From contig PBNE01000003.1 of the NCBI GenBank assembly GCA_002722885.1, forward strand, positions 74,090 to 138,089: a stretch of 64,000 nucleotides of DNA, given 5' to 3'. Made by a program: the position numbers and the translations under genes. Each line of letters begins with the position of its first letter. Position 1 is the first letter of the stretch. The notes below the pieces were generated by a model that was given only the letters and a program-made list of their open reading frames with translations, was not told where the DNA came from and did not search any database. Positions 26,664 to 34,738 of this stretch are shown in pieces. This DNA is from Rhodospirillaceae bacterium (GTDB lineage: Bacteria > Pseudomonadota > Alphaproteobacteria > SP197).

Positions 26664-27012
26664 AGCGACACTCTGCGCCAAGACCTCGAAATTGCGCAAG
26701 GTGATCGAGGTGGACAGCCTCATATTGACGATATTTCATTGGGCGGTGGCTCGAGGAAGATAGGCGTCAGATCAAGCGCTGGAAGGCGTTTCGACGGCGC
26801 ACCGCTCAAATCAGACAAAACTATGAGCCGGGCGATCCTTTTTGCAGGCCGCGCCAGCGGCAGGCATTGCTGCACCGAACTTTAGACAGCCGCCAGGTAT
26901 CAGCGATCCACCAGGGTCCATCATGAGATCGTGCCGCTGACCAATTCCATGACCTGATCCAACCGGCCGATCGGGACGTATGCATCGTACCGGCAAACGA
27001 TGGGATCTTATC
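26664..27012. other. Gap without recognised gene
   Basis: This 349-nt stretch lies between the CIA30-like gene and the small membrane protein and should hold divergent promoters. No recognisable coding sequence, repeat or operator was found by eye. Confidence 0.4.
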
Positions 27013-27309
27013 ATGTTCTACTCCACTCGCAGGGTTGTCGCGCACTGCTGGAATTTTGTGTTCAACAATGAGGTGAGCCCACTTCGGCACATTCCTGATG
27101 TCGCCATGCGGCATTATGTTTTGCAGGCCCTGGGGCTGATGTGGGCCGTAGCTGTTGCGGTAGCGGCTGGAAGTTACACGTTCTTGGCCGTTAGCGTGAT
27201 CGGACACACCGTTCTGATAGCGGCTGCGGCCATCACGGTGACGACCTGGACGGCCGCTACCGCGAAACCTGACTTATTTGTCCGCGGTTCTATCAAGAAG
27301 GAAGCTTAA
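27013..27309 (+). CDS. Small membrane protein of unknown function
   Basis: The 98-residue protein starts MFYSTRRVVAHCWNFVFNNE and then has two hydrophobic segments, VLQALGLMWAVAVAVAAGS and YTFLAVSVIGHTVLIAAAAI, ending with a charged tail KPDLFVRGSIKKEA. This is consistent with a two-helix inner-membrane protein. I do not recognise the family. An earlier in-frame ATG (26980) would add 11 polar residues. It sits in the photolyase island in the same direction as most of its genes. Confidence 0.6.
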   Translation: MFYSTRRVVAHCWNFVFNNEVSPLRHIPDVAMRHYVLQALGLMWAVAVAVAAGSYTFLAVSVIGHTVLIAAAAITVTTWTAATAKPDLFVRGSIKKEA

Positions 27310-27614
27310 AGTCCCAAAAGTCCGCTCAACAATGGATAATCGCCCCTTCACCGACCCGCCGGGGTTGCCATCCAGCGCGAGGGGTTGGTCATCTGAGCGA
27401 TCGCCTCGCAGAAAACTTGGTTCGGGTGATTGGGATCCGGTTAGCTTCCAAACGAAGGCAGAAGCGTGTTTCGAGCTCAGCATTTGGCGCGCACCTATCC
27501 GTCGACAGGAAATCGCTGGGACGGGCCAGCTAAAACGCCGCCATGTTCGGCACCTGCATCGCCACCCAGGCTGGCGTCGGGCTGTACCAATGTCTTTGAT
27601 ATAGCAGGTTCATC
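27310..27614. other. Gap without recognised gene
   Basis: About 305 nt precede the NmrA-like gene. A reading frame of about 100 codons crosses it, but its Arg/Ser/Pro-rich product has no family likeness and I do not call it. No clear promoter or terminator is seen. Confidence 0.4.
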
Positions 27615-28247
27615 ATGCGTGTATTGATTATCGGCGCTAGCAAGGGCATCGGGTTGGAGACGACTCGTCAAGCCCTCGATGCTGGTCATGATGTGCGCGC
27701 CTTTGCTCGATCCGCTACCGCGATTGCTATCTCAAACCGTAGCCTCGAGAAGATGCGGGGCAACGCGTTGAAAACCGAGGATCTAGAGGCGGCTCTTGTG
27801 GGGGTGGACGTTGTGATCCAGGCCCTCGGCGTTGGATTAGGAGAGTTGTTCCGGCCTGTTCACCTGTTCTCGGACGCGACCCGAGTGCTGATCCAGGCAA
27901 TGAAAATCCAAGGTGTCAAACGTCTGATCTGTGTAACCGGTTATGGCGCTGGTGATAGCCGCGCGAGCATCAGCTGCCTGCAACGTCTGCCTTTCCAGAT
28001 CGTCTTTGGCCGCGCTTATGACGATAAGAGTTTGCAAGAGCAACTGATCGAGGAAAGTGAACTTGATTGGACGATCGCGAGGCCCGGAGTTTTGACCAGT
28101 GGACCGCGGACCGGTCACTACCAGATTCTTTCCGAGGCATCTCAGTGGCACAACGGAATCATCTCGCGCGCGGATGTCGCAGAGTTCCTCGTTCGACAGA
28201 TTGGAGATCAGACGTACATCCGTAAAGCTCCGGTTCTGATTAACTGA
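27615..28247 (+). CDS. NAD(P)-binding protein, atypical SDR (NmrA-like)
   Basis: The 210-residue protein begins MRVLIIGASKGIGLETTRQA, a Rossmann dinucleotide-binding start. DVVIQALGVGL, GVKRLICVTGYGAGDSRA and LDWTIARPGVLTSGPRTGHY follow, as in the NmrA/SDR_a5 group that includes biliverdin-reductase-B-like and redox-sensor proteins. Its substrate or sensing role is unknown. It is the first of a tight run of six genes with the same orientation that ends with two photolyases. Confidence 0.85.
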   Translation: MRVLIIGASKGIGLETTRQALDAGHDVRAFARSATAIAISNRSLEKMRGNALKTEDLEAALVGVDVVIQALGVGLGELFRPVHLFSDATRVLIQAMKIQGVKRLICVTGYGAGDSRASISCLQRLPFQIVFGRAYDDKSLQEQLIEESELDWTIARPGVLTSGPRTGHYQILSEASQWHNGIISRADVAEFLVRQIGDQTYIRKAPVLIN

Positions 28248-28270
28248 CGATTAATTTTTAGGAGATCAGC

Positions 28271-28681
28271 GTGGAGTCAGAGCTACCGAAATCGACGGTG
28301 TATTTTGACGGCTCCTGTTCCCTGTGTCGGGCAGAGATCGGATACTATCGGCTCAAGGATCAAGACCACGCTCTTTGTTTTGTCGACATTTCTGAAACCA
28401 GCACCGCTCCTCCGGAAGGAATTACCCAAGAGCGTGCAATGAAGCGCTTCCATGTTCGCGCAAGTAATGGGCGCGTTCTTTCCGGCGCAGCAGCATTCGT
28501 AGAGGTTTGGACTCGTTTGCCCAGATGGCGCTGGGCAGCGCGCGCCGCATCCCTGCCGGGAGCCATCATTGCCCTGGAGTGGGGCTACAGGCTTTTTCTC
28601 CCGGTTCGACCGTTCATCTCCCGTTTCTTTTGGCGAGTTCTGCGACTTTATGCCGTCATTGGCGGAGTCAAGAGCCTGTGA
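28271..28681 (+). CDS. DCC-family thiol-disulfide oxidoreductase (DUF393)
   Basis: The 136-residue protein begins with a GTG (28271) preceded by TTAGGAGATC, and has the DCC motif FDGSCSLCRAEIGYY with its two cysteines in a thioredoxin-like fold, followed by GRVLSGAAAFVEVW. Family members are presumed thiol-disulfide oxidoreductases. The gene ends in a GTGA overlap with the following SDR, showing translational coupling. DCC genes commonly accompany photolyase clusters in proteobacteria. Confidence 0.9.
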   Translation: MESELPKSTVYFDGSCSLCRAEIGYYRLKDQDHALCFVDISETSTAPPEGITQERAMKRFHVRASNGRVLSGAAAFVEVWTRLPRWRWAARAASLPGAIIALEWGYRLFLPVRPFISRFFWRVLRLYAVIGGVKSL

Positions 28682-29427
28682 CGGGGCAATTCGAATCCGA
28701 AGGCATACTGGCTGCTGACGTTGGCCTTGGGTCGTTTCCCCAGGCCGGCGTGGCGGTCGTTTTCGGTGCGAGTGGAGGTATTGGAGGGGCATTGGTCGAA
28801 GCCATCAAGGCCGCGGAACAGTTTAAGCATGTAGTCTCGTTCAGCCGCAACACTTCACCAGCGATAGACCTTCTGGACGAAGACAGTCTCGCACGTGCCG
28901 CGGCGTGCGCCGCCGATCAGGGTGAGCTTCGTCTGGTGATCGATGCGACGGGATTTCTGCATGATGAACGCCAAGAACCCGAGAAGAGCTGGCGGCAACT
29001 CGATGCGACCAATCTCGCGCGCGCCTTTGCGCTGAATGCGATCGGACCCGCACTCATCATAAAGCATGTACTGCCGCGGTTGCCGCGGTCGGACAAAGCC
29101 GTCTTTGCAACGCTTTCCGCCAGGGTTGGAAGCATCGAGGACAATCGTCTAGGTGGATGGTATTCCTACCGGGCTTCGAAAGCCGCTCTCAACCAACTGG
29201 TTCGGACAGCGGCTGTTGAATTGACACGTCGATCTCCGGACGCACTTTGCGCCGCCCTGCATCCCGGGACGGTTGCCACGACGCTATCCGCTCCGTTCGC
29301 GACGGCTGGGTTGAAGGTTCATTCTCCAGCTGTGGCGGCTCGACATCTGCTCGCCGTTATCGATCAACTCACGGCGGATGCCAACGGCGGGTTTTTCGAC
29401 TGGCGCGGCCAGCCCGTGCCTTGGTGA
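28678..29427 (+). CDS. Short-chain dehydrogenase/reductase
   Basis: The GTG at 28678 overlaps the stop of the DCC gene and gives 249 residues. The protein has the SDR cofactor motif [33 protein letters not shown], and the catalytic [20 protein letters not shown] (YxxxK). The C-terminus [13 protein letters not shown] and [13 protein letters not shown] resembles the CsgA-type SDRs that often accompany photolyase genes. The substrate is unknown. Earlier in-frame starts lie inside the DCC gene and are unlikely. Confidence 0.85.
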   Translation: MTGQFESEGILAADVGLGSFPQAGVAVVFGASGGIGGALVEAIKAAEQFKHVVSFSRNTSPAIDLLDEDSLARAAACAADQGELRLVIDATGFLHDERQEPEKSWRQLDATNLARAFALNAIGPALIIKHVLPRLPRSDKAVFATLSARVGSIEDNRLGGWYSYRASKAALNQLVRTAAVELTRRSPDALCAALHPGTVATTLSAPFATAGLKVHSPAVAARHLLAVIDQLTADANGGFFDWRGQPVPW

Positions 29428-29431
29428 CCCC

Positions 29432-29584
29432 ATGGCTGGGATGCGTCTCAAGTCTGATCTGCCGACTAAGCTCTGCGTGGTTTGCGGTCGGCCCTTCGTC
29501 TGGCACAAGAAATGGGCGTGCGACTGGGTGAACGTGAAATACTGCTCGGCGCGCTGCGACATCCCGCCCTGTGTCCGAGCGTAA
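29432..29584 (+). CDS. DUF2256 zinc-finger-like small protein
   Basis: This 50-residue protein has the complete DUF2256 pattern: [19 protein letters not shown] followed by VKYCSARC, a CxxC…CxxxC arrangement likely to bind zinc. The ATG at 29432 lies 4 nt after the SDR stop. DUF2256 is very often encoded directly before an FeS-type cryptochrome/photolyase, as here (12-nt gap), which suggests a partner role, but its biochemistry is unknown. Confidence 0.9.
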   Translation: MAGMRLKSDLPTKLCVVCGRPFVWHKKWACDWVNVKYCSARCDIPPCVRA

Positions 29585-29596
29585 ACTCGCCTCGTC

Positions 29597-31156
29597 ATGA
29601 ATGTTCTGAGAATTATTCTCGGCGACCAACTGTCTCTGGACATGTCCGCGCTGGACGACCTCGATCCACGCAGTGACGTTGTCCTGATGATGGAGGTGAT
29701 GGAAGAAAACACCTACGTCGGGCATCACAAACAGAAAATAGTACTGGTGCTGGCGGCGATGCGCCATTTCGCCGAGACGCTTCGCGAGCGCGGTCTGACT
29801 GTCGACTATGTAAGCCTAGAAGAGCATCACAATACCGGCAGCTTCACAACCGAGATCCAACGCGCGGTAGCGCGGCATCGCCCAAGCCGCATTGTGGTGA
29901 CCGAACCTTCGGAATGGCGCGTCCAGGCGATGGCCAAAAGCTGGGAAGCTCTCACCGGCGTGCCCGTCAAAATCCGTTCCGATCGTCGTTTTTTCGCGAG
30001 CCGTACGAGGTTCGCTGCCTGGGCCAATGGCCGACGCAGCTGGCGAATGGAACATTTCTACCGCGAAATGCGTCGAGAGCATCACATTCTGATGGACGTC
30101 GATCAGCCGGAGGGCGGGAAATGGAATTTTGATTCGGAAAATCGCAAAAGCTTGCCAGTCGACGCATCCCTTCCAGAACGACTTCGCTTTGCGCCGGACT
30201 CCGCGACACGTGAGGTCATGGCGCTCGTCGCACAGCGCTTCGGCGAGCATTTTGGCACACTCGATACATTCAGTTGGCCGGTGACCCGTGCCCAGGCACT
30301 GGAGGCATTGCAGGATTTCATAGCCAATGCCCTGCCTTGGTTCGGCGATTACCAGGACGCTATGAAGGCGGGCGAGACCTTTCTCTATCATTCTCTACTT
30401 GCGCCATCCCTAAATCTCGGCCTGCTGTCACCGCGTGAAGTTTGCTCCGCGGTCGAAGATGCATGGCGCGCAGGCCGGATACCGATCAACGCCGCCGAGG
30501 GTTTTATTCGTCAGATATTGGGCTGGCGGGAATATGTCCGCGGGGTCTACTGGACGATGATGCCAAGTTATGCCGATGCTAATGCGTTAGGCGCAAGCCG
30601 GCCCCTGCCGGGATTCTACTGGACCGGCGAAACTGATATGCGATGCCTAAGTGAAGCAATCAAAAGCACCCGCGAGACCGCACACTCTCACCATATTCAG
30701 CGGCTGATGATAACGGGAAACTTCGCGCTGCTTGCGGGCATAGCTCCGAGGGAGATCGAACGCTGGTATCTCGCTGTTTACGCCGACGCTGTCGAGTGGG
30801 TCGAGATGCCGAATACGCTTGGCATGGCCGTATTCGCCGACGGTGGCAAGATGACATCCAAACCTTACGCTTCGTCAGGCGCTTACATCAATCGCATGTC
30901 AGATTTCTGCAAAGGTTGTGCCTACGACGTAAAGAAAAAAACTGGGCCGAAGGCATGTCCTTTCAATTACCTGTATTGGGCGTTCTTAATTCAAAACCAA
31001 TCTCATCTTCATAAAAATCCCCGCATGGCGATGCCTTATCGCACACTTGCGAAATGGTCCTCGGAGAAAAAGGCGAGTTACTTAAATGAAGCGGGGACCT
31101 TTCTTGAATCCCTCACTGACAAGCTATCGTCATTAGGTGGAACTCACGAGGAATGA
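29597..31156 (+). CDS. phrB: FeS-cluster bacterial cryptochrome/photolyase (PhrB/CryB type)
   Basis: The 519-residue protein belongs to the FeS-BCP group ((6-4) photolyase type) that binds FAD, a ribolumazine antenna and a [4Fe-4S] cluster. It starts LRIILGDQLSLDMSALDDLD. The four cluster cysteines are C350 (DMRCLSEAI), C438 and C441 (SDFCKGCAYDVKKKTG) and C454 (KACPFNYLYW), at the same numbers as in Agrobacterium PhrB. ETFLYHSLLAPSLNLGLL and FIRQILGWREYVRG line the FAD site. It would repair (6-4) photoproducts with light, or act as a photoreceptor as Rhodobacter CryB does. It is the sixth gene of the cluster. Confidence 0.95.
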   Translation: MNVLRIILGDQLSLDMSALDDLDPRSDVVLMMEVMEENTYVGHHKQKIVLVLAAMRHFAETLRERGLTVDYVSLEEHHNTGSFTTEIQRAVARHRPSRIVVTEPSEWRVQAMAKSWEALTGVPVKIRSDRRFFASRTRFAAWANGRRSWRMEHFYREMRREHHILMDVDQPEGGKWNFDSENRKSLPVDASLPERLRFAPDSATREVMALVAQRFGEHFGTLDTFSWPVTRAQALEALQDFIANALPWFGDYQDAMKAGETFLYHSLLAPSLNLGLLSPREVCSAVEDAWRAGRIPINAAEGFIRQILGWREYVRGVYWTMMPSYADANALGASRPLPGFYWTGETDMRCLSEAIKSTRETAHSHHIQRLMITGNFALLAGIAPREIERWYLAVYADAVEWVEMPNTLGMAVFADGGKMTSKPYASSGAYINRMSDFCKGCAYDVKKKTGPKACPFNYLYWAFLIQNQSHLHKNPRMAMPYRTLAKWSSEKKASYLNEAGTFLESLTDKLSSLGGTHEE

Positions 31157-31169
31157 GGTGGTTTAGCAA

Positions 31170-32624
31170 ATGACAACTCTTCTCTGGTTACGCCGTGACC
31201 TCCGCCTCGCCGATAATCCAGCCCTCGATGCGGCCGTCGCGATCGGACGGCCAGTCATACCAGTTTACATTTGTGATGACGCTGACGCTGGCGAATGGTC
31301 GCCGGGCGGCGCCTCGCGCTGGTGGCTCCACGGCTCGTTGTCCGCTCTCTCCTCTGAGATCGAAGCACGCGGTAACAGACTCATCTTGAAGACCGGCCCT
31401 GCAGAAGCCGTCATCAACGAGCTCATATCTGAAACAGGCATTGCGAGCGTTTATTGGAATCGGCGTTATGAGCCATGGGCAAGGCGGCGAGATGAAAAAA
31501 TAAAAACAGCGCTGAAAGGCAAAGGCATAGATGCGCGCAGCTTCAACGCGGGCCTGCTCAGAGAACCCTGGTCGATTACCACGCACAAAGGTGAGCCATA
31601 CAAGGTCTTTACACCTTTCTGGAAAGCATTGCGCGCGAGCGGAGTGCCCGAGCAGCTAAAGCCTGCACCCCAGCAGATTCCAGCGCTGAACGATTTTGCC
31701 AAGAGTGACGATTTGAACTCGTGGGGTTTGATCCCGACAAAACCAGACTGGGCAAGTGGCTTACGGGATGCATGGACACCGGGAGAGGACGCGGCACAAT
31801 CGCGTTTGCATGACTTCACCGGCGCTGCGGTTTTCAACTACCAGGACAAACGAAACCTGCCTGGGGTTTCCGGCACCTCGCGTCTCTCTCCTCATTTGCA
31901 TTTTGGTGAAATCGGGCCGCGCCAGGTATGGCATACGGTCATCGCCAGTGCGCTTGCTCAGACAGGCAGTCCAATGCCTCGCGGAGCCGAGACTTATCTC
32001 TCTGAAATCGCCTGGCGAGAGTTCTCTTACCACCTACTCTTTCATTTTCCAGAGCTGCCTCTAAAGCCGCTCCGCACGGAATTTTCCGATTTTCTGTGGT
32101 CAAATGATCGTAACGCTCTATCCGCTTGGCAGCGCGGAGCAACCGGTTTTCCAATCGTCGATGCCGGCATGCGTGAATTGTGGACCACCGGATGGATGCA
32201 CAACCGCGTCCGCATGATCGTTGCTTCGTTTCTGGTCAAGGATTTACTGATCGATTGGCAAACCGGTGAGAAGTGGTTTTGGGATACGCTTGTTGATGCC
32301 GATCTCGCAAGCAATGCAGCAAGCTGGCAATGGGTCGCGGGCTGCGGCGCTGATGCGGCTCCCTATTTCCGTATTTTCAACCCTACCATTCAAGGAACGA
32401 AGTTCGATCCCGATGGCACCTATGTACGGAAGTGGGTGCCGGAAATATCCAAGCTTCCAGACAAATTGATCCATGCGCCTTGGACGGCCAAACCGATTGA
32501 ACTAGCGGAAGCAGGGGTTGAGCTCGGTAGAGACTATCCAGCACCCATCGTCGATCACGCGATGGCGAGAAATCGGGCGCTGGAAAAATACAAGCTGCTC
32601 AAGGCAGGTAAAAATGGCAACTGA
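31170..32624 (+). CDS. Cyclobutane pyrimidine dimer photolyase
   Basis: The 484-residue class-I photolyase begins TTLLWLRRDLRLADNPALDA, with an N-terminal antenna domain (about 1–130) and a helical FAD domain: SRLSPHLHFGEIGPRQVWH, EIAWREFSYHLLFHFPELPL, GMRELWTTGWMHNRVRMIVA, DADLASNAASWQWVAGCGAD and FNPTIQGTKFDPDGTYVRKW. These are the hallmark FAD and dimer-binding segments. It repairs UV-induced cyclobutane dimers using blue light. It follows the FeS photolyase by 13 nt, so one operon could supply repair of both main UV lesions. Confidence 0.95.
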   Translation: MTTLLWLRRDLRLADNPALDAAVAIGRPVIPVYICDDADAGEWSPGGASRWWLHGSLSALSSEIEARGNRLILKTGPAEAVINELISETGIASVYWNRRYEPWARRRDEKIKTALKGKGIDARSFNAGLLREPWSITTHKGEPYKVFTPFWKALRASGVPEQLKPAPQQIPALNDFAKSDDLNSWGLIPTKPDWASGLRDAWTPGEDAAQSRLHDFTGAAVFNYQDKRNLPGVSGTSRLSPHLHFGEIGPRQVWHTVIASALAQTGSPMPRGAETYLSEIAWREFSYHLLFHFPELPLKPLRTEFSDFLWSNDRNALSAWQRGATGFPIVDAGMRELWTTGWMHNRVRMIVASFLVKDLLIDWQTGEKWFWDTLVDADLASNAASWQWVAGCGADAAPYFRIFNPTIQGTKFDPDGTYVRKWVPEISKLPDKLIHAPWTAKPIELAEAGVELGRDYPAPIVDHAMARNRALEKYKLLKAGKNGN

Positions 32625-32726
32625 TTACGCGCAATTTCCTTTCCTCTTGCTTCCACGGGTGCGATTAGATGATTAGGCCCAGAATAAAAAAGTTCCTAAC
32701 CTATTGAAGTTAAAGGTTTAATTGAT

Positions 32727-32950
32727 TTCAGGGGCGCGATACATAACCTGGGCGTCATGTATGCCCAGGGCGCCGGTGTCGACCCGATGTGATCGAGGCC
32801 TAAATGTGGTTCGATATCGCGGCCACGCTGGACTACGGGGATGTCGCGCCGGCCCACCAGACCGTCGCCAACATCCTGACGGGCGACGAGATCGATGAAG
32901 GCGAGAGCCGGTCGCTCGCCTGGCTGCGCAACAAAGGTTACGCGAGCTAG
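32727..32950 (+). pseudogene. Sel1-repeat protein, 3' half of the split gene
   Basis: The frame FRGAIHNLGVMYAQGAGVDP is a typical Sel1 repeat. A one-base loss near 32788 shifts it to VIEA*MWFDIAATLDYG (with TAA where Tyr is usual), and the rest APAHQTVANILTGDEIDEGE ends at a TAG at 32948. This is the standard C-terminal end of Sel1-repeat proteins (AYMWFDIAA…A). There is no signal peptide or start. It matches the missing end of the Sel1 gene at 25065–25559, in the same direction. Confidence 0.8.
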
Positions 32951-32954
32951 CGGT

Positions 32955-33776
32955 TCAGGCTAACTGCCGCAAGGGCTCCGTGCGGCCATAAAAGAGCTGA
33001 CGCACCTCGGGGCTGTTGGTCATCCCGGGGCGGTCGCGATAACACAACACCGAGACGTGACGCGTGGTACCGCCCTCGACCCGTGAGACACGGTGCAGCA
33101 GGTTTCGGCCACCGAACAGCAGCATGGCGCCGGGCGTGATCGGGATCGTGGTGACACCGGAACGATCGCCGTCGAGAACCCGGGCAAGGCCATCGTAGTC
33201 ATCGAAGTCGTCGCCGCGCAGCCCGGGCACATACTCGAAATGCCCCCCGGAGTCCGGAGCCTGGAGCATGACGGAGATCGTGAACTGGGCCTCGTCGAAG
33301 TGCCAGCCGTGGCCGTCGCCGTCGTTCATGACATTGATGGTGACCGCGCCGACCGGATCTTCGAAGCGGTGAAAACTGTCATAGCCCAGAACCCGCCCCA
33401 GAAAGTCGCACAGGGGCTGCCAGGCGTGGAGGCGCATCAACAGGTTTTGTGACGAAAGCTGATCACAGCCCAGAACATCAAGCTTCGTGGCTTCGGCGCG
33501 ACGGCGCGGGTGATCGTCGCCTAAGTCCGGGTTGTCGGGCTCGAGATAGGGATTGTGCTGGTCGTCGCAGCGGAAGGCGTCGGACGACACGGCATCGGCT
33601 TCGGCGGCCATCAGTGCGACGGTCCCGGGCCGCAGGAAACCGGGAAGCAGGCAGGCACCCTCGCGGGCGTAACGCTCGGCGGCCCTGGCGATGAGGGCTT
33701 TCGCTTCCGTGCTTTCCAGATCGGTGATCGGGTAGGTATCGAGATCGATGATCCGGTCGATGGGAAGGCTTTCCAT
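32955..33776 (-). CDS. Phytanoyl-CoA dioxygenase-like Fe(II)/2-oxoglutarate oxygenase
   Basis: From ATG 33776 the protein has 273 residues in the PhyH double-stranded β-helix fold. The iron triad is visible as H159 and D161 (GHGWHFDEAQF) and H228 (NLLHRV), with R239 (TTRHVSVLCY) placed to bind 2-oxoglutarate. The N-terminus (IIDLDTYPITDLESTEAKAL) is typical of bacterial PhyH proteins that hydroxylate small molecules. An earlier in-frame ATG at 33893 would run through the LexA boxes and is unlikely. It diverges from imuA; whether it shares SOS control is open. The substrate is unknown. Confidence 0.8.
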   Translation of the reverse strand: MESLPIDRIIDLDTYPITDLESTEAKALIARAAERYAREGACLLPGFLRPGTVALMAAEADAVSSDAFRCDDQHNPYLEPDNPDLGDDHPRRRAEATKLDVLGCDQLSSQNLLMRLHAWQPLCDFLGRVLGYDSFHRFEDPVGAVTINVMNDGDGHGWHFDEAQFTISVMLQAPDSGGHFEYVPGLRGDDFDDYDGLARVLDGDRSGVTTIPITPGAMLLFGGRNLLHRVSRVEGGTTRHVSVLCYRDRPGMTNSPEVRQLFYGRTEPLRQLA

Positions 33777-33853
33777 GGCGGGCGATCCTGCTGGTCCGGG
33801 CGGACTATATGGACCGGAGAACAGAGGGTCAAACGCCGGGACAGACTCCATAT

Positions 33854-33868
33854 GTTCTTGACTTGTTC
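33854..33868. promoter_or_regulatory. LexA (SOS) box 1
   Basis: GTTC-TTGACTT-GTTC is an exact match to the alphaproteobacterial LexA operator GTTC-N7-GTTC. It lies 25 nt upstream of the imuA ATG and 78 nt upstream of the divergent dioxygenase start. Confidence 0.85.
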
Positions 33869-33876
33869 CTTCTTTG

Positions 33877-33891
33877 GAACAAATAAAGAAC
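33877..33891. promoter_or_regulatory. LexA (SOS) box 2
   Basis: GAAC-AAATAAA-GAAC is the same operator read on the other strand. It ends one base before the imuA ATG, so bound LexA would also block the ribosome-binding region's transcription start. Two boxes 8 nt apart suggest tight repression. Confidence 0.8.
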
Positions 33892-33892
33892 A

Positions 33893-34738
33893 ATGAATCG
33901 AGTCACCCCCACCGCCCCCGATGACACGCGTGATTCCACGCTCGAGGCCCTGCGTCGTCAGATCGCCGGGATCGAGCGGCCTGCAGCGCAGTTCGGTGCC
34001 GATGGCGAGGACAACACCAGCCCCCTGCCCTGGCGGTTCGGCTGCGAAGAGGCCGATGCCGTGCTGCCCCCGGCTGGCCTCGCCGTCGCAGGACTGCACG
34101 AGGCCGCCGGTGACGACCACCGCGACGGCCCCGCGGCCTCATCCTTTGCCCTGGCGCTTCTGCGCCGCCTGCGGCACCGGGACGGGCGCGACACCGTTCT
34201 TGTCTGCCAGAGCGGCAAGGCCGAGTACCGGTTCGGCAGCCTCTACGGCCACGGCCTGGCCGACCGGGGTCTCGACCCCGACCACATCCTGTTTGTCACG
34301 ATCCACCACGACCGAGATGTTCTGTGGGCCGTGGAGGAAGGCCTTGCCTCCGGCGCGCTGGCCGCCGTGGTGGGCGAGGTCGACACCATGACCTTTGCCG
34401 CCAGCCGCCGCCTTTCCCTTGCCGCACAGGAGACTGGCACCCCCGCCCTTCTCTTGCGTGCCGATGGCCTGGGCCCCGCCAGTGCGGCCATGACCCGCTG
34501 GCGGGTCAGCACGCGGCCCGGCGCGCCCGATGCGCTGGACCGCCGCGCACCAGGCGATCCTTGCTGGCGGCTCGATCTCGTTCGTTGTCGTGGCGGGCGT
34601 CCCGCAACCCTTGATCTGGAGTGGAATCGTGAGACGGGTGATTTCCGTCTGGCTGCCCCGTTGGCCGGTCGACCGGCTGCGCCGAGAGCACAGGATCCGG
34701 CGGAAGTCATCGACCTCGCCCTCCGTCAGGCCGGATGA
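33893..34738 (+). CDS. imuA: ImuA, SOS mutagenesis protein
   Basis: The 281-residue protein matches ImuA, the RecA-fold-related partner of the ImuB–DnaE2 translesion synthesis machinery: LEALRRQIAGIERPAAQFG, LPWRFGCEEADAVLPPAGL, GLHEAAGDDHRDGPAASSFA, VLVCQSGKAEYRFGSLYGHG and SRRLSLAAQETGTPALLLRA. In Caulobacter the imuA-imuB-dnaE2 operon is under LexA and carries out DNA-damage-induced mutagenesis. Here two LexA boxes directly precede the gene and the other two members follow in the same order, with imuB overlapping imuA by 110 nt. Confidence 0.95.
   Translation: MNRVTPTAPDDTRDSTLEALRRQIAGIERPAAQFGADGEDNTSPLPWRFGCEEADAVLPPAGLAVAGLHEAAGDDHRDGPAASSFALALLRRLRHRDGRDTVLVCQSGKAEYRFGSLYGHGLADRGLDPDHILFVTIHHDRDVLWAVEEGLASGALAAVVGEVDTMTFAASRRLSLAAQETGTPALLLRADGLGPASAAMTRWRVSTRPGAPDALDRRAPGDPCWRLDLVRCRGGRPATLDLEWNRETGDFRLAAPLAGRPAAPRAQDPAEVIDLALRQAG

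Larger units (their letters stand above)
25560..32726. mobile_element. Photoprotection gene island inserted in a Sel1-repeat gene
   Basis: About 7.2 kb of lower-GC DNA sits exactly between the N-terminal and C-terminal parts of one Sel1-repeat gene, both in the same orientation. It carries tspO, a CIA30-like gene, a small membrane protein, an NmrA-like gene, a DCC-family gene, an SDR, DUF2256, an FeS photolyase and a CPD photolyase. No integrase, transposase, terminal inverted repeat or clear target duplication is visible. Exact borders are estimates, good to perhaps 20–50 nt. Insertion is inferred from the split gene and the composition change. Confidence 0.65.

Noticed and set aside
27278-27604. 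Reading frame of about 108 codons between the small membrane protein and the NmrA-like gene
   Set aside because: Its Arg/Ser/Pro-rich composition, overlap with the preceding gene and lack of a ribosome-binding site or family likeness argue against a real gene.
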